Source: Theobroma cacao
Lineage: Eukaryota; Streptophyta; Magnoliopsida; Malvales; Malvaceae
Assembly (NCBI RefSeq): GCF_000208745.1
Contig: NC_030853.1
Coordinates: 12,489,499 to 12,553,498, forward strand
DNA length: 64,000 bases
Direction: 5' to 3'
Shown: one piece after another, positions 35,851 through 48,461 of the stretch
How positions within the stretch are numbered: the stretch's first letter is position 1
Layout of the letters: the number at the start of each line of letters is the position of its first letter
Position numbers and translations under genes: made by a program
The notes under the pieces: model-generated
Database searches by the model: none
Told to the model about the DNA's origin: nothing
Seen by the model: only the letters and a program-made list of their open reading frames with translations

Positions 35851-38720
35851 TGTAAAACCCGACTCTATAAACACATGTCATGACATACATGCACTGAGTA
35901 GCATGTTATTACGCTAGGAAAGTTCCTAAGAATAAATGAAATTCGGTATTGTACCTAACGATACACTTGAGTTGATTTAACCTCGAACTAGTTCAAATAG
36001 GAATCGTAGGATGAAATTTAATATTTTATAGTCAAGGAATGACTAAAAATGATTGTTCGGAGTTCGAGGGTTCATTAGGGGTAAAATTGAAAATTTTGAT
36101 GTTTAGGGGTAAAATCATTTTGCCACTTAAGATAATAATTTGATAATGGAGTGAAATTTTTGACCAAGATTAACTATTTGGAGTATAATTTAATGATAGG
36201 AAGTAAAAAAGTTTAATTCTGGTGATTTTTGGAGTGTAGGGGTAAAATTGTAATTTTACCACTTGCGGACAAAATTTGAGATTTTGAGAGAATTTAGATC
36301 AAATTTGACAATTGGAGAATGGTATGAGTATAAAAGATGAAAAATATGTCTGGGTAATTTTTCAGTTTTTTGAGTAAAAATATAATTTTTCACTTTTACG
36401 AGGGCAAAAGTGTAAATTTCAAAAATTACTCCACCGAGACTTTGGATAAGTCTGAGAATTTTATCTAAGCTATGGATATATGAGACAAGTGTATGGTGAA
36501 AATTTGAAAACAAATGGATGAAATTTTAAAAATGGGCCAATGAGAAAGTGACACGTGGTATTTTTTTAATAATATAATATTATTTTAATGAAAAATTAGC
36601 CCATTTAAACCCCATTTTAAGTGTTGGCTGGCCATAAGGGAGAACAAGAGAGAAAATAGAGGAAAGGAAGAAAAAAAGAAAAACCAAAGAGAAACAAGAA
36701 AATTCAAAGGGAAATTCGTATTTTTTGCCAGTTTACGCGTTTAACGGTAAGATTTGTCGACTTTAGCTTGATTCCTACCTTTTTTATGCTTTTGTTTCCA
36801 TTTAGCATGCTTGAGGAGAGAGATCTAAAGGTGACATCAAGGGCTGTACGAAATTCTAAGGATGAGATTTTGAAATTTTTAAGTTTTGATTTTTAGTTAA
36901 ATTGGTAGTTTCAGTTAGTTAAATGTGTTTAAAAATTAAATTGGGCAAGAAAGCATTAAATTTTCACAATACCCACCCTTGGCCGAATCTGCAATGAGGT
37001 ACAATAATGATGATCTGATTTTTATTCTAAGAAAAATGAAGAGAAAATGATGAAAAATGGTTAAATGTGATAGAAAAATAAAGTAAAAAATTTATCGAGT
37101 TAATGTCCCATTTTTGGCTGAATTTTTCAAGGAGGACAGTGAACTGATTTTGGTGATTTTAGAAGGTTATTGGCTGATATTTAATGGTTAGAAATGTTGG
37201 AGAGAGAATGGAATGATTTAGAGGTAAAATGTAACGCGTTAGCAATTTATTGGGTAAAGTGCCAAAAATAGGTTAATATCACGTTTAAGCAATTTTTGGC
37301 TATTGCATTTCATACCATGCATTAGTATAGGATTTAAGTCAAATATATAGTGTTTTAGCATTAATGTGATGAATTGAGTAAATTTTTGCAATGTGTCTAG
37401 GAGGAGAGCCTTCCGGTAAAGGCAAGAAAATCATACCCGAATAGTTATCGGGCACCTAAAAAGTAATTAGTTTGTACAAACGGTGAGTAAATCTATTATT
37501 ATTGTGAATTATCTAGAGTTATTTTAAAAATGCTCTTTATGTATTTTATGAAACGAAAATGAGATTAAAACAAGATTTTTGATATTTTAGAAATAAATGT
37601 GACAAAAAAAAAATATTGTGTTGATTATGAAATTAAGTAATTGGAGGTTGTTAACTGTCTTGAAAATTATATATTTTTCTATGAATGGCTTATGAGATAT
37701 AAATATATGTGGCTATATTTTGTAAGTGCATTGAAAAATTTATGTAAGCTATTTTTACTATGCAGGCTGGATAAATAAATAAAAGTCACGTTATATTGTC
37801 AAAATTTTATTAAAATTGGTGGGTTAGACACTGCAGTGACGGGTTTTCATGGATTGTCTATTAGAGGGGTACGGTAAACTCTGTTATATAGTTACTCCAG
37901 TTGTAGAGGCAAGGAGGGTAACTCCCGAGGTAGTATTAGAGCTCACTTCACGTCGAATCCCCACGTGAATGTGTAACTCGGCCAACGTCAGGGAATGACT
38001 TGTTTTAAAAATAAAAATGTGTTTAACATGTAAATGTTATAACAACCTTGGCTGATTCAGTTAGATGCCTCGGTCAAGGTATTTCCGAAGATTAGTTTTG
38101 GCTTGAGCCTTGTTTTCTTTTATAAAAGACATAAGCCTTAATAACTGTTTTTGTAAATTACAAATATTTTATGATTTAAGAAATAAATTGAAAACATTAT
38201 GAAATGGTTTGTGATTTGTTGTTTAAACTTGCTTCCCTGTTACTCGCCTTTAAATATTTATGATAATGTCTGTTTACTCATTGGGATTGCAAAATCTCAC
38301 CCACCTCCTTTCCAAATATTTCAGGCCTGTGGTAGCTTGTAGATACCCGATTTTGTCGAGGATTTCAGTTGATCCCTCTATCACACAGACAGTAGGTTAC
38401 TATCGCCAACACTTACTGTATTTATGGGTCACTTGTCATTGTAATTATTATTGTACATTATAACTTTGTAAATTATTGTATGTATGAATTTATTTTACTT
38501 CTAAGTTACAAAAGATTACTTACACGTGTTTCTATAAATATTGTTTTATATAAAAATGCTATATTTTTTTCTTTGATTTACTTGAGTCGGAAACGATTGA
38601 AAATTGTTTAAAACTGATATGTAAGCCTTGCGGGGTTCCGATTGGTATTTCGAGTATTGAGTATCAATCAGGACGTCGTGGCGGTTGTCATGGGCCCGAG
38701 GGAGGTTTCGGGTCATGACA
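35851..38720 (+). mobile_element. Solo LTR, family-B gypsy, duplication TTATA
   Basis: TGTAAAACCCGAC to GGGTCATGACA, flanked by TTATA at 35846-35850 and 38721-38725. It interrupts copia gag in the second zinc-knuckle region: the text before (CCTAGATG) and after (ATTATGGTAAACATGG) reads on as a knuckle-like stretch. Donor-like CGGTGAGT at 37481 and acceptor-like ATATTTCAG at 38324 occupy the same positions as in the other LTRs. Confidence 0.92.
37483..38324 (+). promoter_or_regulatory. Possible LTR intron
   Basis: CG|GTGAGTAA and AATATTTCAG|GC bracket 842 bp in the family-B LTR. Consensus only; no transcript evidence. Confidence 0.35.
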
Positions 38721-39955
38721 TTATAATTATGGTAAACATGGTCATTTATCATATGAGTATTTTAAGAAAAGAACAGAGCAGAAAGTTAAGAAATGTGGGT
38801 TGCTAAGGGATCCTTTATTGCTACTAACACTCAAGGACCCATCAAAGTATGAGTACCTACAAAGAAAAATTGAAATTCTGTTTTGTAGGTTGAGTTGAAC
38901 TTAAAAGAGACATGTTCAAAAGCTCAACTAAAAAAAAAACAGTCTTGGTACTTGGAGAGTGGCTGTTCACGGCACATGACAGGACATAAAATGCTGTTTG
39001 CTCAACTAGATAAGAGAAAGGGAGGAACCGTATCCTTTAGAGATGATTCAAAAGGAAGAATTCATGGTATAGGTACGATTGGTAAGAATTTCCAAACTCA
39101 AATTAGTCATGTGTTGCTGGTTAAAGGCTTAAAGCATAATTTACTAAGTATTAGTCAATTATGTGATAAAGGATTTAGAGTGTGCTTTAATTCAACTAAG
39201 TGTGAAGTGATAGACATGGGTACAAATAAAATCTCATTTATAGGAAATAGATTGAAGAATATGAATGTAATTTTTCTTGAAGATCTTGAAGTAAATAGTG
39301 AAGTATGTCTTATTGCAAATGTTGAAAATGATAGTTGGCTATGGCATAACAGATTACATGTGAGCATGAATACTATGTCAAAATTAATTAAGAAAAATCT
39401 TGTTATTGGACTGCCTGAGTTAAAATTTGAAAATGATAAGATATGTGATGCTTGCCAACTAGGAAAACAAGTTAGGACATCCTTCAAGTCTAAGAAAATT
39501 GTGTCAACATCTAGACTTCTTGAATTGCTTCATATTGATCTATTTGGTCCAATAAGCACAACTAGCTTAGGAGAAAAATCTTATAGCTTTGTTATAATTG
39601 ATGACTATTCTAAATATGCTTGGGTGTATTTTCTTGCTTATAAGAATGATGCTCTACAAGCATTCTTAAGTCATTGTAAGAAAGTAGAAAATGAAAAAAG
39701 ACTTGCCATAGTTAGCATAAGAAGTGATCATGGAGGAGAATTTGAAAATGATGAGTTTGAAAAGTTTTGCAATGAAAAGGGGTTGGATCACAATTTTTTT
39801 GCACCTAGAATACCCCAGCAAAATGGAGTTGTAGAGAGGAAAAATCGAACCTTGAAAGAAATGGCTAGGATCATGCTATGTGAAAACAACCTACCTAAAT
39901 ATCTTTGGGTTGAGGCAGTAAATACAACAGCTTATATATCAAGCCCAACTTTATA
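38721..39955 (+). pseudogene. Copia element 2 protease and integrase
   Basis: An open frame runs from 38895 to 39956. The protease site reads WYLESGCSRHMTG where active copia proteases have Asp before Ser-Gly, so Glu replaces the catalytic Asp. Next come the GAG-pre-integrase region (LWHNRLH) with CX2C, then the integrase core with HIDLFGP, SDHGGEFENDEF and PQQNGVVERKNRTLKEMAR, which supply the three acidic catalytic positions. The frame is cut by the solo LTR at 39956 and resumes at 42757. This is the best-kept coding stretch upstream of the reverse transcriptase. Confidence 0.92.
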
Positions 39956-42756
39956 ATATATTTTCCATATTGTATAGGTACTTGATAAAATGTCTGCATA
40001 CTTGAATGCCTCAAAAATCGTTAAAAGACGATATTGTACCTAATGGTACAATTAAGCTGAATTAAGCCTCAAACTAGTCCAAATAGAGATTTTAAGATGA
40101 AATTGAGAATTTTAAAACCCCAAAATGACTTAATATGGTGATTCGGAGTTCGAGGATTAATTTGGAGTCAAATTGGAATTTTCATGACGTAGGGGTAAAA
40201 TGATCATTTTACCACCCAAAGGTAAAATTGGAATTTTGCACCACCCAACACTTGTCTTGCCTAAGGATTTCATCCATTAACATTTTATATTATGGATAAT
40301 TGAGATATTTGATGTGGTAGAGAAAGAAAGCTTAGTTGTTAAGTATTAATTATGGACCGATGGAATGGTGACAAGTGGCAAACTTTCATTTCTTTATAAT
40401 TTACATTAAAAATCAGCACATGATTTACCCATTTCACTCCCATATGTTTGGCCTCACCAAGGAAAAGAGGAAAGAAAGAAAGAACAAACCCTAGTGAGTA
40501 AAAATTTAAGGAAAATTAGTGGATTTCAAAGAATTAAGCAAGTAAAGGTAAAATTTATTGATTTTAGCTTGTGATCTACCTTTCCTATGCATTCTTTTTC
40601 ATTTTCCATGATTGAGAAACAAGTTTGCATGAAGATACCTTTGCTGGCCGGACATGGGGGGAGGGGTTTTGATCTTGGATTTAGCTAGATTTCATGTTAT
40701 TCTAGTGTTTTTAGTTGGTAGGTGATGTGTAGCATAAAAAGCAAACAAGAAAATTCATGTTCTTCCATCACCCTCATTGGCTGAATCTTCCTCATGGTAT
40801 GTTGATGGTGGATTTGATTTTATTTTAAGTGATTTGGTTAGGAATTAATGATTTATAGTGTAAAAATCAAGCATGAAAAATCATAGTGTTTATGCACCCA
40901 CCATGGCCGAATTTTCCAAGAGAAAATGTTGAGGATGATTTTGCGATAATTTGTTATCTAGCTTATATTTGATGATTTGGAGTATTGGAAGTGAAATGAA
41001 TTTATTTGGAGTTGAATTGGATATTTTGGCCAATTAACTTGTGTATAGTGTGAATTAGGTTAATACCATTTCAGCCCCACACACAATTGAACCTACGTAG
41101 AACACCGTATTTAGATAATAATCCAAGCATTTCACATCCCATTTCATGCATGCATATAGAGCCTGAAATAGATTTATAATGACATGACACAATATATTGA
41201 ATTATTTGTCATGTATTGTGTATAGGTGGTGAGTCTTCTAACAAGGATAAAGACATTGTGCCAGAGGACCAAGAATAGGAGTATTTCGAACTCCCGATAT
41301 TGTGAGCAATCTTATTATCGTCTTAATTATCTAAAGTAGTTTTTATTTGTTTTTGTGATTTTATAGAAAAATGAGTTTAAATGATTAAATGAAATGAGTT
41401 TTATAAATCATTTTGAAATTGAATGATGATTTTAGAAATTGAGTAATTGGAGACTGTTTGATTGTGTTGTAAATTTATTGTTTGAATTGAATGGCTTATG
41501 GTGATATTGGCATGAATGGCTGAATTGAAAATTGTATTAAAATTGTATGAACTGTTTGTTTTGCCTTAACAGGCTGGGTAGTAATATAATTGCCATGTTA
41601 TGTTGTCGAACTTTTATTGATTTGGTGGGATATTGATTAGTCATTGCAGTGGTGGGTTTTCGTGGACTAGCCTATTAGAGAGGGGCACGGTAAACTCGAT
41701 TATATTTGACCTTGGTACGAGAGGCGCGGAGGGTATCTCCTGAGGTAAAACTTTAGAGTTCACTACACGCTAAACCACCACGTAAGGGTGAACTCAGCCA
41801 ACGCCAAGGAACGATTGTGCTTTTAAACGTAAAAATGTGTTTTATGCGTATATGAACTTTTCTTTAACAGCCTTAGCATACTCGGTTGGATGCCCCTGCG
41901 CAAGGTGTCATCGAGCACAAGTTTTGGCACGAGTCAAAGTTTTAAGAGAGTCATAAGCCATGTTGATTATTTGAGTGAAATGAATTTATTTTGTTTAGTT
42001 GAAATGAGTTTGAAACGTTATGAATCATAGTACGGTGAACTATTTTATGTTGTCTCAATTTACTCGACTTTGGATATTTTAGATGATATTTGTTTATTCA
42101 CTGAGTTTATATAAACTCACCACCCTCTTTTTCACCCATTTCAAGCTCAGGATAGTCTGTAGATAGCTGATTTCGTTGAGGGCTACAGTTGGATTTGCAT
42201 CCTTAAAAATCATAAGTTCGCAACCTTCGTTACTTTTGATCATTTGGGAGCCCACATGTCATTATAAATTAAATTATACACTCTAACTCACTGTGTTACT
42301 GTATGTATGAATTTATTTTATTTTTACGCTATAAAAATTATTTGCGGATACCTGTATAAATATTGTTTTATAAGAAAATGAAATATTTTATTTAATATTT
42401 TTATTTTATTCTAATAGCTATCATTTCACTTTAAATAAATGTTTTAGACATCTAAACTTATTTTTGGCTATTAAATATGTATCTTTCACTCATATACTAC
42501 ATTTTTAGATGGTTTTGAAATTTTTGGAGTAAAATGACCAAAATACCCTTGTGAGACGAAAATTATTTTTTTATTGTTTTAGTTTGGAAATAGCTTATAA
42601 TCTTTTAAAATATGATATTAGCAACTGTTGCTCGCAGGGGAGGTGAGAAAACTGATATTAAACCTTGTGGGGTTTCGGTGGGTATTCGGGTAATGAATGT
42701 CTATCAGGACATCGCGGTGGTTGTCACGGGCTCGAGGAGAGTACTGGGTCATGACA
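39956..42756 (+). mobile_element. Solo LTR, family-B gypsy, duplication TTATA
   Basis: Ends in ACTGGGTCATGACA and matches 35851-38720 through most of its length. TTATA lies at 39951-39955 and 42757-42761. The start is altered (ATATATTTTCC rather than TGTAAAACCC). It cuts the integrase of copia element 2. Confidence 0.85.
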
Positions 42757-43425
42757 TTATATTCTTAATAGAGTCTCAATAAGACCCTTGATTTCGAAGA
42801 CTCCATATGAACTTTATAAAGGTAGGAAACCAAATATTTCTCACTTTAGGAGCTTTGGTTGTAAAAGCTTTGTATTGAACAATGGAAAACAGCCCCTAGG
42901 GAGTTTGATGCAAAGAGTGATGAAGCAATATTTTTAGGATATGCTTTAAACTCAAAGGCCTATAGAGTTTTTAACAAAAAGACCTTGACTGTTGAAGAAT
43001 CAATTCATGTAGTTTTTGATGAGTCAAATGCATTGCAAAAAGAAGTTCATGATGATGATGATGATGTAGAAGTCCTAGAAAAACAAATGGAGGAAATGAG
43101 CTTAGAAAACAACAAAAATAATGAAGAAAGCTCACCTAGAAGAGAAGATGAAACTCCACTTTTGAAAAATCTGTAAAGAGCAGAAAATCAGCATGATGAT
43201 CTACCAAGGAGTTGGAGATTTGTGAGAGATCACCCACAAGACCAAATAATTGGTGAGATTTCTCAAGGAGTTAAAATTAGGAAATCAACTAGATAAACTT
43301 GTGAGTTTTCAGCTTTTATATCTTAAATTGAACCTAAAAACTTTGAAGAAGCTAAAAAAGAGGAAAGTTGGATAATGGCCATGTAAGAAGAATTTGATCA
43401 ATTCACAAGGAGTCATGTATGGTCA
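42757..43425 (+). pseudogene. Copia element 2 integrase end and linker
   Basis: Contains SKTPYELYKGRKPNISH and FRSFGCK, the C-terminal integrase blocks, then an acidic linker (42985-43176) with a run of Asp. Stops occur near 42932, 43174 and 43296, so the polyprotein cannot be made whole. Confidence 0.85.
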
Positions 43426-44862
43426 TTGGTACCTAGACCTTCAAATCACCCTATTGTTGGTACAAAATGGGTGTTTAGAAATAAGGTAGATGAGCAAGAA
43501 AATGTAGTTAGAAATAAAGCTAGGTTGGTAACAAATGGATGCAACCAAGAAGAAGGAATAGATTATGATGAAACTTTTGCTCCGGTTGCTAGGATTGAAG
43601 CTATAAGGTTGTTGCTAGCTTTTACATGTTTCATGAATTTTAAATTGTTCCAAATGGATGTAAAAAGTGCATTCTTAAATGGATTAATTCAAGAGGAAGT
43701 ATATGTAGAACAACCACCTGGTTTTGAAAACTTTGAAAAATCTAATCATATTTTCAAACTTCATAAAGCCTTGTATGAATTGAAACAAGCTCCTAGAGCT
43801 TGGTATGAAAGGCTTTCAAAATTTCTAGTTGAGAAAGGGTATGATAGAGGCAGCATCGATACTACATTGTTCATTAAGAGATATCTAAATAATTTAATTG
43901 TTGTGCAAATATATGTGGATGATATTGTATTTGGTGCAACTAATGAAGCTTTATGGAAGAAGTTTGCAAAGGAAATGCAGGGTGAATTTGAAATGAGCAT
44001 GATAGGAGAGTTGAAGTACTTCCTTGGTCTTCAAATCAAACAAAGTGAGGAAGAAATCTTCATCAACCAAGAAAGATACACTCATGATATGCTTAAGAAA
44101 TTTGATATGCTGAAGCTGAAATCAATTTCTACACCAATGAGTCCATCCACCAAACTCGACTTAGATGAAAAAGGTAAGGATGTAGATCAAAGCTCTATAA
44201 AAGGTATGATCGACTCTCTTCTCTACTTAACAACAAGTAGACCAGATATTCAGTTTAGTGTGTGCTTGTGTGCTAGATTTCAGTCACAACCTAAAGAATC
44301 ACACCTAACTGCCATTAAGAGAATTTTTAGATACCTCATAGACACTCAAGAACTAGAAATATGGTACTCTAGAGACTCAACTCTTAACTTAGTTGGATAT
44401 TCAGATGCTGACTTTGCTGGTAGTAGAACTGATAGGAAGAGCACTAGTGGAACATGCCAATTTTTAAGAAGGATGCTTGTGTCTTGGTCCAGCAAAAAGC
44501 AAAACTTAGTGGCACTGTCTACAGCAGAGGCTGAATATGTATCATTAGGAAGCTGCTGTGCACAAATCCTTTGGATCAAGCAACAATTAAAATACTATGG
44601 AATAACAATGCATAATGTACCAATTTACTGTGATAACACAAGTGCAATCAATATATCAAAAAATCCTATGCAGCACTCTAGGACAAAACACATTGAGATT
44701 AGACACCATTTTATTAGAGACCATGTGATGAAAAATGATATTAAGATAGAATTTGTGAATACTTTACATCAATTAGCAGACATTTTTACCAAACCTTTGA
44801 GTGAAGATAAATTTTGTGAGATTAGAAGAAATTTAGGGATGATTAGTGTGAAGGAATTATAA
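43426..44862 (+). pseudogene. Copia element 2 reverse transcriptase and RNase H (open frame)
   Basis: A 478-codon open frame. It includes the copia blocks GTKWVFRNKVDE, FQMDVKSAFLNG, LYELKQAPRAWYERL and the catalytic YVDDIVFGA (near 43915), then the RNase H region with YSDADFAGSRTDRKSTSG and ALSTAEAEYVSLGSCC, and HIEIRHHFIRD near the end. The domain is complete, but the frame lacks its upstream part because of stops before 43426. It copies element RNA into DNA in the family. Confidence 0.93.
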
Positions 44863-45247
44863 GAAAACCTTAAGCTCTCACATAGAAAACAAACTGTTTT
44901 CAATCAACTAAGGATTTCTCAATCAACTAAGAGTAGTCTAACAGCCTTAAATAATAAGACTTAGTGAGTTTTAGAGAAAGAAGAGTAAAATATGGGTTGA
45001 CCGGGTCCAAAAGGAATAAAGGAAAAACTGTCAAAGGTAAATAACCAAATTTTTAGAGGGAAGTTTGAAATTATAAAGAAATGAAATAGGGCAGCACTTA
45101 AAAGGAAGGTGAAGAGTTTTTTTTATAATAACTGTTGACTGCCTCTCTTTCTCTCTCCCTTGAAACCCGTTGCTCTAAAAACAAAAACTAAATCTCCCTG
45201 TTTGCCTCTGAAACTGACTCAAACCCTCAGAAATTTTTGCAACTAAC

Positions 45248-46562
45248 ATGGTTAGAACATCTCAGAGCAAAGAGATATCAGAAAAGAAGAAAGGGAAAAG
45301 GCTAATGGAGGAAGAATCAGAAACTAAAAATGTGAAAAAGAAACTGAAAATCATGGCTAGTTCAATAAAAGATATATCCGAGAAACTTAGAGAAAAGAAG
45401 AAAAAACTGGCAAGAAAAAGGAAATAAAGCCCTCACTCCACAAAGGTACCAGATATTCCTCTTCAAAATTTAGGAATAAGTTGCATGAGTATAGATTCAA
45501 GAATATCAAGAATGCACCAATCTCTTGTGAAAAATTCATTGACTGGAATAGTTTTAACAAAAATGTAGAAATCCAAACTAATCTATTTGAGTACTTTGAT
45601 GAACTAAAACTAAAAGGCTACAGCATATTTAAGAATAGGTTTTCAGTCCAGGTTTGGTCAAAGAGTTTTATTTTGGAATTGCTTTGAAAGGAAAGGAATT
45701 AATAGATTCTGATGATTATGTAGAAGATGGTTTGAATGTTTATCTAAATGGAAAAGAGTTTGTTATGATTACTGAGGATTTAAGGAACCTGTTGAAAATG
45801 GAAGATAAAATCACTGAGTTGGAAAACAAGTTGAAGGAGAAGGAAAACATGCCATCTGAACCTGTGGCTGCAGATAGCTCTGCCACATTCAGCACTGCAC
45901 CTACATAATAAGGTGCTGAAAATTCAACTAAGTCAGTAGAAAAATCTGCTCCTCATGTTGGAAGTTCTAGCATTTAGGCTGAAAGTTCCATTTATAAATC
46001 TGTCTGTCCTACTCTACAAACTAAAGACTCTCCCAAAGGGGTTGATCAACCAGCCAAGACAACTTCCCCTGAACCTCAAAGCAAAAATGATACAGAGACA
46101 AAGAAACACCAGGCCTCTCCTCCAAACTCAAAGGAAGTTTCCATCATGGATATCTTCCACCAAATGGTTAAAGAGGGAGAAGCTGAGAAGGACACTGCTA
46201 GGACAAAAACTCAAAAAGATGGTGAAGGTGTAGGAAAAGGAAAGAAATCTGCATCAGTTGCCAGAGTAAAGACAAAAGTAGGGAAAGCCAAAGCCACTGC
46301 AGCACCACCAACTAAGGCAAAACGACCAACCAAAGGCAAGAAGACTATGGCAACCAAGACAGTTTTTCTCAAAAGAAGAAAGTCTTCTAAGTTGGCAGAG
46401 AAATCCAGACCAATTTCAGCCTCCTCTCCAATCCCTGTCTCAGATAAGTCCTTACTAGAACCTTCTCCAAAACATTCATTACCTCTCCGAGAGCTCTCTC
46501 ATTTTCCTATTAACCCTTTCTACAACACTAAGTCCTCACCCTCTAACTCATCAGATGAATAA
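45248..46562 (+). pseudogene. Extra ORF downstream of pol in copia element 2 (Sirevirus ORF3-like)
   Basis: Begins MVRTSQSKEISEKKKGKRL at 45248, a lysine-rich start, and ends at a TAA at 46560-46562 after a serine/proline-rich tail. The middle (45481-45908, with one frame change near 45655) has KLKGYSIFKNRFSVQ and then VKEFYFGIA and LNVYLNGKEFVMITEDLRNL. This resembles the 'putative plant transposon protein' domain, with its LVREFY motif, as I know it. The last third is basic (KKSASVARVKTKVGKAKAT). Sireviruses are known to carry a third ORF here, sometimes called env-like. I see no clear membrane segment, so I do not call it an envelope. Stops at 45424, 45906 and 45976 break it. Confidence 0.7.
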
Positions 46563-47384
46563 AAGCCCATCCCTTTTATGCTGACAAAAAGGGGAGTAGA
46601 ATAGAATGGGTACAGCAACTAGGAACCAAAGAATAAAAAAAAAATGTTAGGGTAGAGGAACCAGGAAGGAACCTAGGAAAGAAAAAAAAAAAAGACAGAA
46701 TCAAAGATGTATGAACTTAGAAAAATAGGAGATATGAAGCAAAAATAGTCCAAGGGCAGTTTCGAAACACTTGTTGGTTAACTATTATTTGTGCCATGGT
46801 GGCACTTAAACACTCAGTTTTAATTCTATTATTTATATGGTTGTATGTGAAAAATGAATGCTGATATAACTATGTTGCTTAATTGCTAAAAATTGAAGTC
46901 TGCTGATATTTTGGTATTTTGATTGTCATGAACAAAATTTGCTAGTGCCATGTTGATATTGATGCACATGTTGATAAATGATTTTTGTTATGGCATTGTG
47001 GATAATTTCTGTTTGAAAATAGATATAAATGGTATGGATAATATATCAATTGAGACATGAATGATGTGAACAAAATCTGAAATCAATAAAATGTTGACAG
47101 CTGTTGGAACATTGATGAAAATCTGTCAACACTTAAAGCTGAAAGTTTAATGATAATATGCCAATACTTACTTGCTACAAATCACTCTATGTTGTTGAAC
47201 ATATGTATACTCTAAATATACAATATCATTTTCTATATGATGAGAATAAAATTGGCTAAAATAAAATAAGCAAAATATGCACATTAAGGGGGAGCTTATA
47301 CTTAGGGGGAGCAATCCTCAGTTTTGCAAAAAACTAAATTAAAATGACACTATGCTATTAATCAAGGAGTGTTTTGTCATCATC
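46563..47384 (+). other. Copia element 2 non-coding tail with several purine tracts
   Basis: No protein. Purine tracts like the priming tract recur: AAAAAGGGGAGTAGA near 46588, AAGGGGGAGC near 47286 and TAGGGGGAGC near 47303. Multiple tracts before the 3' LTR are, as I recall, a Sirevirus trait. Confidence 0.65.
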
Positions 47385-47398
47385 AAAAAAGGGGAGAT
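47385..47398 (+). promoter_or_regulatory. Polypurine tract
   Basis: AAAAAAGGGGAGAT directly before the 3' LTR, the primer site for plus-strand synthesis. Confidence 0.85.
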
Positions 47399-48461
47399 TG
47401 TTGGCTCCATTAGTTTTTGATGATAATAAAACATTCCCATTTTTGTGTGTCTAATACCTTTACTTGAGTGTGCAGGAAAGTAATTTGTGAAATTAATTTA
47501 TTGACTCTTCAAAGAGTATTTTTGAAAGAAAAAGAGGGATAAAATAAACAAGATGTAACTAAATAACAAGGAGGAAGCTTATTGGTGAAACAAGGAAGAA
47601 CATTGGTTGACCAAATTTCAAATTGGAGAAATGGTGAGCTAAAGAGTTTGAGAAACAAAATCAATTTAGTCAACCAAGTCAGTCGACTAAGTGCTCTCTG
47701 CCAAAATCTACAAACCAGAAACAGAACCAACTTAGTTAACCAAGTTATTTGACTAAGAGCTCTCTGTCTGCAAGTTGAACCAGAGCACTATAAGAGAGAT
47801 TAATGGCTAAAACTCATCCTCAATTGTTTCCAACGGATATAAACTGCTAAACTGCCATCAGAGTTGCATCTCCAAGTATAAAAGGGTCTTCCAACAATAA
47901 AAAAGAAGTTTTTTGAAGCCTTGAATGAGTTTTGAGCTATAGAAAGAAGAAAACTCAGAAAAGCTTCACTGCACTTAAACGCCTACTCTTTGCATTTGTA
48001 TTTAGCACTTAATCTTGTACCAATCAGATCAACAAGTGAACATAGGTACTTTTTTTTACTACTTCTCTTGTATTCTTAGAGTGAGGGAGTTATTCTAAGG
48101 GGTTGTTCAAGCTTGGGATAGCTTGATTGTTAAAGGTTGTGGTTGAGCCTTGAAAAACCACATAGGGTTTTAGTTGAGCCCGTGAAAAACTAGTGTAAAA
48201 GGTTTTTGGCTAAGCTTGGTAAAAGCCATTGTAAAGCTTGGTGAAAGCTTGTAAATTTCACCGGTCCATAGTGGATTTGTGGGAAAATCCTTGGTTGGAT
48301 AATCTAGGTAGTGGATGTAGGTCTTGGACCGAACCACTATAAATTGTTGTGCATTGTATACTCTGTTTTTATGTTCTTTGTTCTGGAAATTTGTTTCCAA
48401 TCTTGTCAAGAGTCGATTTGTGCTATTCACCCCCCTCTAGCACATATTATAGGGACCAACA
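47399..48461 (+). mobile_element. Copia element 2, 3' LTR
   Basis: 1063 bp partner of 33410-34481, ending GGACCAACA. One of its two palindromes has decayed (TTATTTGACTAAG near 47740). Confidence 0.92.

Larger units (their letters stand above)
33410..48461 (+). mobile_element. Sirevirus-like copia element 2, with two nested solo LTRs, duplication GTCAT/ATCAT
   Basis: Two LTRs (33410-34481 and 47399-48461) begin TGTTGGCTC and end GGACCAACA/AGACCAACA. GTCAT precedes the element and ATCAT follows, a 5-bp duplication with one change. Order: LTR, primer-binding site, gag, protease-integrase, reverse transcriptase-RNase H, extra ORF, purine tract, LTR, which is the Sirevirus layout. About 20 mismatches in the first 250 bp between the LTRs show an old insertion. 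Stops, frameshifts and solo LTRs at 35851 and 39956 leave it inactive. Confidence 0.92.
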
